Program-made: the position numbers and the translations under genes | Assembly (NCBI RefSeq): GCF_002930645.1 | Contig: NZ_PSNW01000010.1 | Coordinates: 109,391 to 173,390, forward strand | DNA from: Solimonas fluminis | Lineage (GTDB): Bacteria; Pseudomonadota; Gammaproteobacteria; Nevskiales; Nevskiaceae | Direction: 5' to 3' | DNA length: 64,000 nucleotides | The notes under the pieces: generated by a model | Seen by the model: the letters and a program-made list of their open reading frames with translations, nothing else | Databases searched by the model: none | Told to the model about the DNA's origin: nothing | In this document: piece after piece, positions 54,247-61,524 of the stretch | How the letters are laid out: the number at the start of each line of letters is the position of its first letter | How positions within the stretch are numbered: the stretch's first letter is position 1

Positions 54247-55298
54247 GCGACCCAGCCAACGATCGGCAGTTCAAGAGACGGAATCACTTTGTCCCTCGGA
54301 GCTATTTGAAGCAATGGGCTGGAGATGACGGTCGGCTCTGGGTCTACCGGCTGTTGGTGCCCCATGAGCGGGTGCCCCTCTGGAAGCCCGCGAGCCCGAA
54401 GGCCGTCACCGTCCACGACCACCTTTACACCAAGGTTGTTTCAGGAACCGAGTCCGACGAGATCGAGCGCTGGCTGGACGCCGAGTTCGAGGGTCCCGCC
54501 GAACGCGTACTCGATAAAGTTTCCCGAGAGGAACGTCTCACGGCTGACGACTGGCACCGGTTGGTCCGCTTTCTGGCGGCCCAGGACGTGCGAACGCCCG
54601 CGCGGCTGATGGAATCGATCAAGCGCTGGCAGGCGCAGCTGCCGGGCATGCTGGAAGACGTGATGCGCGAAGCGGTTGCCAAGATGGAGGCCGCTCAAAA
54701 GCAGGGAAAGCGTTTGGAAGTGGAACCGCGCGAGGACAGCGAGCTTCTGGGCGGCAAGCTGACGACCTCGATTGCTGCCGGCGCCGGCATGGGCACGATG
54801 CGTTACGAGATGATCGCCGGGCGCAACCTCTGGCTGTTTCATATCAAGCATTTGCTGACACGCACCGCCCAGCATTTGCATCGGCATCGCTGGACGATCC
54901 TACGCGCGCCTCCGGGCATGGAGTGGCCGACCAGCGATGATCCGGTGATTCGCCTGAACTTCAACAACTCCGAAAACTACGACTTTGGCGGAGGGTGGGG
55001 CAGCAAAGGTTCTGAGATCTTCATGCCGCTCAACCCTCGGCATCTGATGTATACGCACATCGGAGAGCGGCCTCCGGAGAAGTGGTCTGTCGTCCCGGAC
55101 GATCTGGTGGATTGGTTCCTTCGCTTCATCGTGGAGCATGCTCATCGACATGTTCTGGCTCGCACTCCCGACCACCGGCTACCGGTGATCCGGCCTCGAA
55201 AGGTCGATCGCGAGCAGCATCGACATGAAGAAGAGCAGTGGCGTTTATGGCATGAGGAGCAAACTGCGGCGGAGACCCGCCTGCACCCGGGTCGCTGA
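54243..55298 (+). CDS. DUF4238 protein translationally coupled to gajB
   Basis: 351 aa, ATG in the gajB stop (ATGA). The N-terminus QFKRRNHFVPRSYLKQWAGDDGRLWVYR is the DUF4238 signature. A central coiled-helical region and DDPVIRLN follow, with a His/Glu-rich C-terminus (DREQHRHEEEQWRLWHEEQ). Function of DUF4238 is unknown; members occur in accessory DNA. Ordinary Gabija has two genes, so this third coupled gene may be an added effector, regulator or inhibitor (inference). Confidence 0.82.
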   Translation: MSDPANDRQFKRRNHFVPRSYLKQWAGDDGRLWVYRLLVPHERVPLWKPASPKAVTVHDHLYTKVVSGTESDEIERWLDAEFEGPAERVLDKVSREERLTADDWHRLVRFLAAQDVRTPARLMESIKRWQAQLPGMLEDVMREAVAKMEAAQKQGKRLEVEPREDSELLGGKLTTSIAAGAGMGTMRYEMIAGRNLWLFHIKHLLTRTAQHLHRHRWTILRAPPGMEWPTSDDPVIRLNFNNSENYDFGGGWGSKGSEIFMPLNPRHLMYTHIGERPPEKWSVVPDDLVDWFLRFIVEHAHRHVLARTPDHRLPVIRPRKVDREQHRHEEEQWRLWHEEQTAAETRLHPGR

Positions 55299-55314
55299 CG
55301 GGTTGGCCGGTTGA

Positions 55315-56481
55315 TCAGTCGACCGTCGGCGCAGGGTCCGGTTCTACGAGCAGCTGCGCCGCGTAATCGGCGATGGCCTGTTCGTCGCTCTCGACAAAGC
55401 ACCCGAACTCCTGAGCCAAGTTGACCTGATTGGAGTTCAGCAGCCGTGCCAGGGGCCCGTCGGTGAAGAAGGCATCGCAGTAGCCCACGGCGGGGGCGGC
55501 GTGGGTAAAGTCGTAGATGTCATTTCCCGAGAGCTTCTGTCCACGGTTCCAGCGGACCGCGGCATAGCACTTGGCCTTGATGTAGGGGGTCGGCAGTCGA
55601 AGGCCGACCTGCAACGGCGCCGCGGTGATGGCGTTGGCCACGATGCTGAAGCCATGCTGCGCATGCCGCTCCCACTCATCGGGCGTTGGTGCCGCCGTCG
55701 AGCCCGAGAAATGCTGATACTGCCGATGCCGCACGTCCGCAATGGTTTCGCGCATCAGATCAACGACGCCCACCATCTCGTCGATCACGGCCTTCTGGAA
55801 GGTCCGCAGTTCATGCTCGTGCTCGCGGTTGAGCGCGTTGAGCCGGTCGGCCACGTCTGCCAGGTCATCGACCGGGTCCTCAAGATTCTTGAGGGAGTCC
55901 AGCAGCTGTTCGAATGGGATCGTCCAGCCACGGTCGATGAATGCCTTCTGGATAACGCGCTCGGTTTCGGGCGGGAAGGGCGTCTGCTGCGGATAACGCG
56001 CCCCCAGCACGAACATCGGACAAGTCCAGGCCAGTTCCTTGAGGGGATGCACCAGAATATCCGGCGTGCCCAAGTGCAGGAAGTGGGCCAGTTCGGTCCG
56101 GCAACGCAGTTCCTCGTCCGTGAGCGCCACGCCCTGGCCGAGACGATCGATTAGGCGTGCCGTCGCTTGCCGCGTGCCGAGGTCTTTTTGCTTGAGCACT
56201 TCCAGGGCAATGGCATCGCTCAGCGGAAATACCGCGAGGTGCCGGTCGGCCAGGGCGGTGAAGCGCTCCAGCAACTGGGTGTGCACGGGATGGCGCGGCC
56301 GCCCCCGTTCGGCGTCCCGCAGATGGAGCCAGAAGCGAACGTCGAGGTAGATCTTGCGCGTGTTCGCCAGTGCCTGGCCCAGGGCCTTCGATCGGCGTTG
56401 CAGGTGCAGTTCGGCCGACACCTCCGGATGGGCTCGGTGGAAGCTGAACATATCGGCGTTGGACGGCGACGAGGCGGTCAT
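55315..56481 (-). CDS. PIN-like domain protein overlapping the integrase gene
   Basis: 388 aa, start in an ATGA overlap with the integrase stop. The N-terminal TRKIYLDVRFWLHLRD resembles the first acidic strand of PIN folds. C-terminal DIYDFTHAAPAVGYCDAFFTDGPLARLL has the late acidic residues and the 'CDAFFTD' strand typical of PIN-like nucleases. The middle is helical. Assignment is by motif only. Coupling to the recombinase suggests it belongs to the element's mobility or stability module, for example as a nuclease or toxin; no antitoxin was recognised. Confidence 0.55.
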   Translation of the reverse strand: MTASSPSNADMFSFHRAHPEVSAELHLQRRSKALGQALANTRKIYLDVRFWLHLRDAERGRPRHPVHTQLLERFTALADRHLAVFPLSDAIALEVLKQKDLGTRQATARLIDRLGQGVALTDEELRCRTELAHFLHLGTPDILVHPLKELAWTCPMFVLGARYPQQTPFPPETERVIQKAFIDRGWTIPFEQLLDSLKNLEDPVDDLADVADRLNALNREHEHELRTFQKAVIDEMVGVVDLMRETIADVRHRQYQHFSGSTAAPTPDEWERHAQHGFSIVANAITAAPLQVGLRLPTPYIKAKCYAAVRWNRGQKLSGNDIYDFTHAAPAVGYCDAFFTDGPLARLLNSNQVNLAQEFGCFVESDEQAIADYAAQLLVEPDPAPTVD

Positions 56482-57608
56482 TCCGGGGTCGCCGTCCCTG
56501 GCCGGGGTCTTTGGCCGAGCAGATTGCCGACCGCGTTGGTCGCCAGCTCACCGCTGCGGTAGTAACCCATCACCGTTTGGACCGTCCGGTGCTCGGTCAT
56601 GGCCATGACATCACCGATCGGGATGTCGTTGCGGCCGGCCTCGGAGACGAAGCCGGACCTCATGCTGTGGCCCGCCCAGTCGCCCTCCAGACCCGCGAGC
56701 GTCGCGCGCTTGCGCACGATGTTGGCGACGGACTCTGCGGTCAGGGCAGGGCCCACCCGTGTCTTCCACAGGCGCCGGAAGATGGCCCCCTCGGTTACGG
56801 CGCTGGCCTCGAGCCATGCCCTCAGGGCCTCGGCCGCCGGGCCACGGATCGGCTTGTCCGGCTGGGCTTGCGAGCCGTCCTGGTTGGTCTTGGAGCGATG
56901 CAGGCGATAGCTGTAGTTGCCGCCATCGGCCTTGGCCAGGCGCTCGACGATGGCGTCGGCCACCTCGGAGCGCCGGCGGCCGCCGCTGGCCCAGGCGAAG
57001 AGCAGCAATGCGCGATCCCGGATGCCTTCGAGCGAGTCGTCGCAGGTGGCCAGCATGGCCTCCAGCGGTTCCCGGGTCGCGGCGGTCTTCTTCGTGACGA
57101 TTTCACCCCGCTTGGAGGCCGCGCGTTTGGCGCTCGACAGCACCTGGCGGACCTGCGGGTCTTCGCAGGGGTTGGGCTGCCGGCGCAGTTGGTGCAGCTT
57201 CGACAGCACCGCCAGCCGGTGGACCACGGTGTTCATCTTCAGCGGTCCGGCCTGGCGCTTGAAGTCGCTCCGGACCAGCAACTCGTCGATCGCCGGCGGC
57301 AGTTCGCAGACCGGCTGATCGATCGGGCCGCGGGCCAAGTGATCGACCAGGAACTGCAGCACGGTCGGCACGGCGACGGGCAGGGCCAGTGCTTGGCCGT
57401 AGCGGGCTTGTGCCCAGGCACACCAGTAACGCAGCGCGCTGCGGTAGCTGCGAACGGTATTCTCGGCCTGGCCCGCAACCAGGATTTCCTCGGCGGCGCG
57501 GCGCGCGGCATCGCCGAGTTCCGACGGGGAGATCAGCGCAGCGGGCTCGATGACCGTCGCTGGGGCATTTTTGAGCCTACGTTTACGGGGTGACGGGTTT
57601 GCAGCCAT
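56478..57608 (-). CDS. Tyrosine recombinase (island integrase)
   Basis: 376 aa. An N-terminal SAM-like core-binding part (SYRSALRYWCAWAQARYG) is followed by the catalytic domain: Arg in SGGRRRSEV (about 211-213), Lys240 (HRSKTNQ), His314 and Arg317 (GHSMRSGF), His340 (TEHRTVQ) and the nucleophile Tyr349 or 350 (GYYRSGE). All catalytic positions are present, so it is probably active. It lies near the tRNA-Cys fragment, which it probably uses. It is divergent from the KfrA-like gene. Confidence 0.93.
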   Translation of the reverse strand: MAANPSPRKRRLKNAPATVIEPAALISPSELGDAARRAAEEILVAGQAENTVRSYRSALRYWCAWAQARYGQALALPVAVPTVLQFLVDHLARGPIDQPVCELPPAIDELLVRSDFKRQAGPLKMNTVVHRLAVLSKLHQLRRQPNPCEDPQVRQVLSSAKRAASKRGEIVTKKTAATREPLEAMLATCDDSLEGIRDRALLLFAWASGGRRRSEVADAIVERLAKADGGNYSYRLHRSKTNQDGSQAQPDKPIRGPAAEALRAWLEASAVTEGAIFRRLWKTRVGPALTAESVANIVRKRATLAGLEGDWAGHSMRSGFVSEAGRNDIPIGDVMAMTEHRTVQTVMGYYRSGELATNAVGNLLGQRPRPGTATPE

Positions 57609-57622
57609 GGTGATGTAAAATA

Positions 57623-57635
57623 TACATACTATGTA
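57623..57635. promoter_or_regulatory. TACATA-C-TATGTA palindrome by the integrase start
   Basis: A perfect 6-1-6 palindrome 15 bases upstream of the integrase start codon, in an AT-rich stretch that probably holds its promoter. A regulator or integrase-binding site is possible. Confidence 0.4.
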
Positions 57636-57662
57636 GTAAATTTAACGAATGACATGCCGTAT

Positions 57663-57687
57663 TCGTGATAAACATCTCTTATCACGA
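57663..57687. promoter_or_regulatory. TCGTGATAA-7-TTATCACGA inverted repeat between integrase and KfrA-like genes
   Basis: Perfect 9-bp arms around a 7-base spacer, in the 172-base gap between the two divergent genes. KfrA-type proteins autoregulate by binding repeats near their own promoter, so this is the best candidate operator for the protein at 57781 and could control the integrase as well. Confidence 0.55.
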
Positions 57688-57780
57688 GTACAAAAGCAAG
57701 GGTAGGGGTTTGAGAATCGGGAGACCCCAAATGGGAATTTTGACCACAACATCGGCGCCAGCCGCCGGCCAGGACCGTCC

Positions 57781-58809
57781 GTGCGCGGTGTAACGATCGA
57801 CGACATCACCCGCGCCGCGGACCAGCTCCTCGCCGACGGCGAACGGCCCACGATTGACGGCATCCGGCGCCTCCTCGGCACCGGCTCGCCCGCGACAGTG
57901 AACGCGCTGCTGAAGCAGTATTTCCAGTCGCTGCAGGCGCGCTTGAACCTGCCGGCGCCGATCGCGACGGCGGCCGCCGAGCTCTACGAGCAGGTGCAGG
58001 CCACCGCCCGCGAGGAGCTCGAGAAGGAGCGAGCGGCAGCCGAGGGCGAGCTGGCTGCGGGCCGTGAGGCCCTGGCCCAGGAGCGTCGGGACTTCGAAGT
58101 CGAGCGCACGGCGTTCCATCAGCGGGTGGCCGACCTGAACGCCGATCTCGAACGTCACCGGGAGCAGCTCAAAGCCACCTCAGCCAAGCTCGCCAGCACC
58201 GAGAAAGAACTGGGGAGCCAGACGACCCGCGCGACCACCGCCGAGGCCCAGGCCCGCGCCTCCGAGGCCGAGCGCGAACGCGCCGCCCAGAAGCATGCTG
58301 GCGAACTGCAGCGACTACGCGACCAGGCTGAGGGCAACGAGCGTCATCTGCTGGGTCGCATCGACGAACAAAAGGCCCAGTTGCAACGCCTGGTGCAGGA
58401 CCGGGAGCGTGAAACGGCGGCCGCTGCCAAGCATGCGGCAACTCTTGAAACTTCGGTTTCGGAGGCCGCCAAGCTGAATGCCTCGCTCCGGGCCGAGCTG
58501 ACGACCACCCAGCGCGACCTCGCCAAGCGCCAGGACGCTGTGGTAGCCGCCGAGAACGCCCTGCAGCGGGCCCAGGAGCAGGCCACCAAGGATCAGGCGC
58601 TGCGCCACGCTGAGCTGGATCGGGCGCGCGCCGAGATCGAGCAGTTGACGGCCGCGCTTGAGCAACACAAGCGGGATCGCGATGAAGCCCTCCGGGAAGC
58701 AGCGAAGCTCGATGGGAAGCTTTCGGCGCTGCAGGGCCAGTTGGAAGAAGCCAGAGCAGAAATCCGGCGGCTGCAGAAGGCCAAATCCAGTGAGCCGGGC
58801 AGCGCTTGA
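57781..58809 (+). CDS. KfrA-like DNA-binding protein with long coiled coil
   Basis: 342 aa from GTG 57781. The N-terminal KfrA_N-type domain (VTIDDITRAADQLLADGERPTIDGIRRLLGTGSPATVNALLKQYF, about residues 4-48) is followed by about 250 residues of Glu/Ala/Lys-rich heptads, a long coiled coil. Known: KfrA proteins of plasmids bind DNA near their own promoters and may aid segregation. In integrated elements they lie near the integrase. No other plasmid-maintenance genes are seen. Confidence 0.88.
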   Translation: MRGVTIDDITRAADQLLADGERPTIDGIRRLLGTGSPATVNALLKQYFQSLQARLNLPAPIATAAAELYEQVQATAREELEKERAAAEGELAAGREALAQERRDFEVERTAFHQRVADLNADLERHREQLKATSAKLASTEKELGSQTTRATTAEAQARASEAERERAAQKHAGELQRLRDQAEGNERHLLGRIDEQKAQLQRLVQDRERETAAAAKHAATLETSVSEAAKLNASLRAELTTTQRDLAKRQDAVVAAENALQRAQEQATKDQALRHAELDRARAEIEQLTAALEQHKRDRDEALREAAKLDGKLSALQGQLEEARAEIRRLQKAKSSEPGSA

Positions 58810-58875
58810 TTCTCAACGAGTGGTACGCTGGTCACTCCCAATGTTCGGCGCGCAAACATCAACGAAGTACGGCCA

Positions 58876-59265
58876 GTGAGAGTTCTGGATTCCCTGAAGG
58901 CTCAAGCCAAGCAGCTCAAGCAACAAACCTTGACGGTGTACTTCGCCGCGCGTGATCCCCGCACGCCATTTCATGTCCGTCTAGTGGCTCTGGTTGTGGC
59001 GGCATATGCCCTCAGCCCGATCGACCTCATCCCGGATTTCATTCCCGTCCTAGGCTACCTTGATGACCTAGTGTTGATCCCTCTGGGTCTGGCCCTGGTC
59101 GTCCGGCTCACTCCCCCAGAAATCCTAGAGTCGGCCCGGGTGCAAGCACGGCAAGCCGCGAGCAGGCCCGTCAGTTATACCGCCGCAACGTGTTTTGTAG
59201 CGTTGTGGCTGTTCCTTGCCTGGGTGGCGGCCGATTGGGTGGTCAGTGCTTTTTCCAACGCTTGA
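58876..59265 (+). CDS. DUF1232 (YkvA-type) small membrane protein
   Basis: 129 aa from GTG 58876. The DUF1232 motif [22 protein letters not shown] (about 50-71) is intact, with a second hydrophobic segment near the C-terminus ([17 protein letters not shown]). The function of the family is unknown. It follows the KfrA-like gene by 66 bases on the same strand. Confidence 0.87.
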   Translation: MRVLDSLKAQAKQLKQQTLTVYFAARDPRTPFHVRLVALVVAAYALSPIDLIPDFIPVLGYLDDLVLIPLGLALVVRLTPPEILESARVQARQAASRPVSYTAATCFVALWLFLAWVAADWVVSAFSNA

Positions 59266-59367
59266 ACTTCAGTGTGTTGCCTTTGCCGGCCCCTGCGTGA
59301 GACACAGGATACCGAGGCAGGAGCGATGCTAGGCCAAGGCCGACTGCGCGGTTCTTGAGACACAAAA

Positions 59368-59637
59368 GTGGGGTCAAAAGTACAGTATTTGATTGGTCCG
59401 GACCCCCAACTTACGATAAGAGCTATTATCATAAGTGTAACAGCGTTTATTGAAAAACATTTTAAAATCAATGCACTATATGCATTGTTCGCCGGTGATT
59501 TTGAGGCAAATTGGCAAGAAATCAGTGTTGGCCCGAATTCCGAGGTACGGGTTACATTAAACCGTGGACTAGTTCGGGGCACTGTCCCAAAGCCTGAAGC
59601 GTCTGCCGAGTCGGTCAAATATCGGATGTGGCATTGA
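59368..59637 (+). CDS. Hypothetical protein in an AT-rich patch
   Basis: 89 aa from GTG 59368. The sequence is visibly AT-richer than its surroundings (for example around 59420-59490), so it has a different origin from the neighbouring cargo. A strand-like C-terminal half (EISVGPNSEVRVTLNRGLVRG) reads like a real protein, but no ribosome site or family was recognised. The flanking 59266-59367 and 59638-59827 hold nothing else supported. Confidence 0.35.
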   Translation: MGSKVQYLIGPDPQLTIRAIIISVTAFIEKHFKINALYALFAGDFEANWQEISVGPNSEVRVTLNRGLVRGTVPKPEASAESVKYRMWH

Positions 59638-59827
59638 CCGCTGTACGGGCAATAGACTTTTCGACCAGCGATCAAAATTTTGCGGCATAGCCTGCTTTGC
59701 CTTGCATCAACAGCCCCAAACCGGATGCCGGACTGCGGATCGTGCCTTTAACCTTCTAGTCCTTGAACTGCTCCTACCGGGTTTCATGCCCTATGATTGT
59801 CGCCAGACAATCAGAAGACAAATTCAC

Positions 59828-60742
59828 GTGCCAAAGGGTGGACGTAGAACCGGGGCGGGGCGACCACTAGGCTCGGGGCGATTTGGAGAACCTGCGCGGA
59901 GCGTCCGGGTTCCTTTGAGCCTTCTTGGAGAGGTGTCCGAATTGCTGGCGGCCCATAATCGGTCCCGGGCTGATACTGCGGCAAGCAGGATAGCGGCCGT
60001 CGATCCAACGCCAGAGCAACTCGTGCTTCCACGACCCGGCCGGGCTTTGGTCCGTGGTCCAATCGGGGCCCTTGAGCTGCTCGCGCAGCTCCATGCCGCC
60101 GGCGTGAAGGCACGTGCTGTCGTTCTGGATCCGATGTACAGGAACAAGAATGTGCCAGGACGGGCTGCCTACCTTGCCGAAACGATCCCGCTGATTACTG
60201 CGGCGAGTCAGGTCGCCCCTCACATCTTTATCTGGGGATTTCCAGAGTCAGTAGCGAGGCTTGTAGACCATTGGCCTTCGCACTTGAAGCTGGAGGGGTG
60301 GCTGACCTGGTTCTTCAAAAATGCTCCGTCACGGTCCAAATCGTGGCGGCCCTCCCAGCAGACCTGTCTGCACCTGCGAAGACGCGACGGAAAGCTGTAT
60401 CCCGAACACTTCTACTCGGAGAAGCACCGGGCGCTTGCGGCGGCGAATCGCCTCGAATTCAAGATGACCCCCTACAGCGTTTTCCAGGAGGCGCTTCTCT
60501 CGGGATTCATCAAACGTTCGGAGCAGACAGGATTTCGGTATCAGAAGCCGGAATCGGTGATTGAACCTTTGCTACGCATGACGACCAAGCCCGGGGATTT
60601 GGTGATCGATCCGACGGCGGGCAGCGGCACCACCGGTGCTGCGGCCGTGCGGCTCGGTTGTGCGGCGCTGCTCTCGGATCGCTCGGCGGCGGCGATAAAG
60701 CTCTGCCGTGAGCGCCTTGCTGCGCACCTAGACTCCCCATAA
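59828..60742 (+). CDS. DNA methyltransferase (N4/N6-type, motif order IV then I)
   Basis: 304 aa from GTG 59828 (ATG 59786 is possible). Starts PKGGRRTGAGRPLGS, as many phage- and island-encoded methylases do. Catalytic motif IV reads LDPMYR (101-105) and SAM motif I IDPTAGSGTTG (260-270), so the order is IV then I, as in beta-class amino-methyltransferases. The third residue of the usual DPPY/DPPW is Met here. No adjacent nuclease is seen, so it may be an orphan methylase. Confidence 0.82.
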   Translation: MPKGGRRTGAGRPLGSGRFGEPARSVRVPLSLLGEVSELLAAHNRSRADTAASRIAAVDPTPEQLVLPRPGRALVRGPIGALELLAQLHAAGVKARAVVLDPMYRNKNVPGRAAYLAETIPLITAASQVAPHIFIWGFPESVARLVDHWPSHLKLEGWLTWFFKNAPSRSKSWRPSQQTCLHLRRRDGKLYPEHFYSEKHRALAAANRLEFKMTPYSVFQEALLSGFIKRSEQTGFRYQKPESVIEPLLRMTTKPGDLVIDPTAGSGTTGAAAVRLGCAALLSDRSAAAIKLCRERLAAHLDSP

Positions 60743-60762
60743 ATGACCAGTGTGCACAGCCC

Positions 60763-60993
60763 TCACGAAGGAACGCCTTTCCTTGGACGGCCCCGACGAG
60801 CGGGCCGGACCCGGTGCATTTCAAGCCATTCGATCAAGTCGCGCCTGAGCCATACTGGTCGTTTCATCCCCGGAACTTGCACGCTCGGAGGCGTCGGCAT
60901 TCCGGCTGACCGCCGGTTCCAGAGGGTCTTCAACGTCCAGCCGCAGGTCCGCGCAACCACTTCTGCATCGACCACATCAACGTCATTCGTCAT
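60763..60993 (-). CDS. AlpA-like small HTH protein (excisionase candidate)
   Basis: 76 aa. A winged-HTH-like MerR/AlpA fold: VDAEVVARTCGWTLKTLWNRRSAGMPTPPSVQVPGMKRPVWLRRDLIEWLEM, with basic C-terminus RPARRGRPRKG. Known: such proteins act as recombination directionality factors or regulators in islands. It lies between the methylase and the tRNA-Cys fragment. The inverted repeat at 60999-61020 lies at its own promoter. Confidence 0.78.
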   Translation of the reverse strand: MTNDVDVVDAEVVARTCGWTLKTLWNRRSAGMPTPPSVQVPGMKRPVWLRRDLIEWLEMHRVRPARRGRPRKGVPS

Positions 60994-60998
60994 GGCTT

Positions 60999-61020
60999 GA
61001 CTCGGTTATCTTACCGAGTC
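60999..61020 (-). promoter_or_regulatory. GACTCGGT-6-ACCGAGTC operator candidate at the excisionase promoter
   Basis: Perfect 8-bp arms with a 6-base spacer directly upstream of the excisionase-like start (60993). On the minus strand the spacer region reads GTAAGATAAC, with TAAGAT as a possible -10. A protein bound here would block its promoter, so autoregulation is plausible. Confidence 0.55.
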
Positions 61021-61075
61021 GCGGTATCCGGGTTTCCGGAAAGCACAAGCGGGGGAGCACGCCGTGGCCGGTTTG

Positions 61076-61107
61076 TTGGCCGGATTGAAGCCATTTTTTG
61101 CTACAAT
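61076..61107 (+). promoter_or_regulatory. Weak sigma-70-like promoter reading towards the tRNA-Leu
   Basis: TACAAT (61102-61107) is a good -10 box, but TTGGCC (61076-61081), the nearest -35-like box, is 20 bases away, so the promoter is weak by eye. It is the only candidate seen between the excisionase gene and the tRNA genes. Confidence 0.3.
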
Positions 61108-61125
61108 GAACAGGTACTAGCGGGT

Positions 61126-61147
61126 TCTCCCGGGAACAATCGGGAGA
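61126..61147 (+). repeat. TCTCCCG-8-CGGGAGA inverted repeat
   Basis: TCTCCCG (61126-61132) and CGGGAGA (61141-61147) are a perfect 7-bp repeat with an 8-base loop, between the weak promoter and the tRNA-Cys fragment. It could be a recombinase or excisionase arm site or a leader hairpin. No U-run follows, so a terminator is unlikely. Confidence 0.4.
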
Positions 61148-61210
61148 GAAAACCTTAAAGTTATCGAAGGCTTGGCGGCATCCGTAAGATTTTGCAGGGC
61201 GAAGGCAACC

Positions 61211-61256
61211 GACTGCAAATCCGCGTACGCCGGTTCAATTCCGACCCTGGCCTCCA
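61211..61256 (+). other. tRNA-Cys 3' half (anticodon GCA), putative attachment site
   Basis: The sequence from the anticodon loop to the CCA end is that of a tRNA-Cys: CTGCAAA loop (anticodon GCA at 61215-61217), GCCGG-TTCAATT-CCGAC T-arm, CCTGGCC acceptor strand and TCCA end. A 74-base tRNA would start near 61183 with GGCCAGG, but that position reads CGTAAGA, and the D-arm and 5' anticodon stem do not pair. The gene is therefore cut at the anticodon stem-loop, a usual crossover point for tRNA-targeting tyrosine recombinases. A TTTGCAG/CTGCAAA repeat surrounds the junction. Confidence 0.8.
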
Positions 61257-61276
61257 TTTACCGCACATTTCCCGCA

Positions 61277-61361
61277 GCCCGTGTGGCGGAATCGGTAGAC
61301 GCACGAGACTTAAAATCTTGCGCCGCAAGGCGTGCCGGTTCGAGTCCGGCCATGGGCACCA
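61277..61361 (+). tRNA. tRNA-Leu(UAA)
   Basis: 85 bases. The acceptor stem GCCCGUG pairs with CAUGGGC (one G-U), the discriminator is A and CCA is encoded. Anticodon loop CUUAAAA gives UAA at 61311-61313. A long variable arm (class II) and a GUUCGAG T-loop are present. It lies 20 bases after the tRNA-Cys fragment, as in the gly-cys-leu tRNA cluster of many gammaproteobacteria. It appears intact. Confidence 0.95.
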
Positions 61362-61391
61362 GCGGACCCTCAGTCAGTTCCAGCCAAGCAA

Positions 61392-61416
61392 GCCTCGGAG
61401 CGATCCGGGGCTTTTT
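61392..61416 (+). terminator. Terminator after tRNA-Leu
   Basis: GCCTCGGA and TCCGGGGC form an 8-bp stem (one mismatch) around GCGA, followed by TTTTT. It is 30 bases downstream of the tRNA. Confidence 0.88.
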
Positions 61417-61472
61417 CGTTTCCGGATCGCCGGGCCGGGTTCGCGGGCGGCTCAACAGCAGGCTCCAACAAG

Positions 61473-61496
61473 AAAAGCCCCGGATCGCTCCGGGGC
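61473..61496 (-). terminator. Terminator of dksA
   Basis: A perfect 8-bp stem (GCCCCGGA, TCGC loop, TCCGGGGC) with TTTT on the minus strand, 28 bases after the dksA stop. Almost the same sequence as the tRNA-Leu terminator, so the two face each other. Confidence 0.88.
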
Positions 61497-61524
61497 CTTG
61501 TCGTTTACAGCGGACGGCCTTGCC

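Noticed and set aside
54243..56481. DUF4238 and PIN-like genes as a toxin-antitoxin pair
   Set aside because: They are convergent, both are over 350 residues, and neither resembles an antitoxin.
61169..61256. Complete tRNA-Cys gene
   Set aside because: 88 bases is too long, and the acceptor, D and anticodon arms do not pair in the 5' half. Only the 3' half is tRNA-like.
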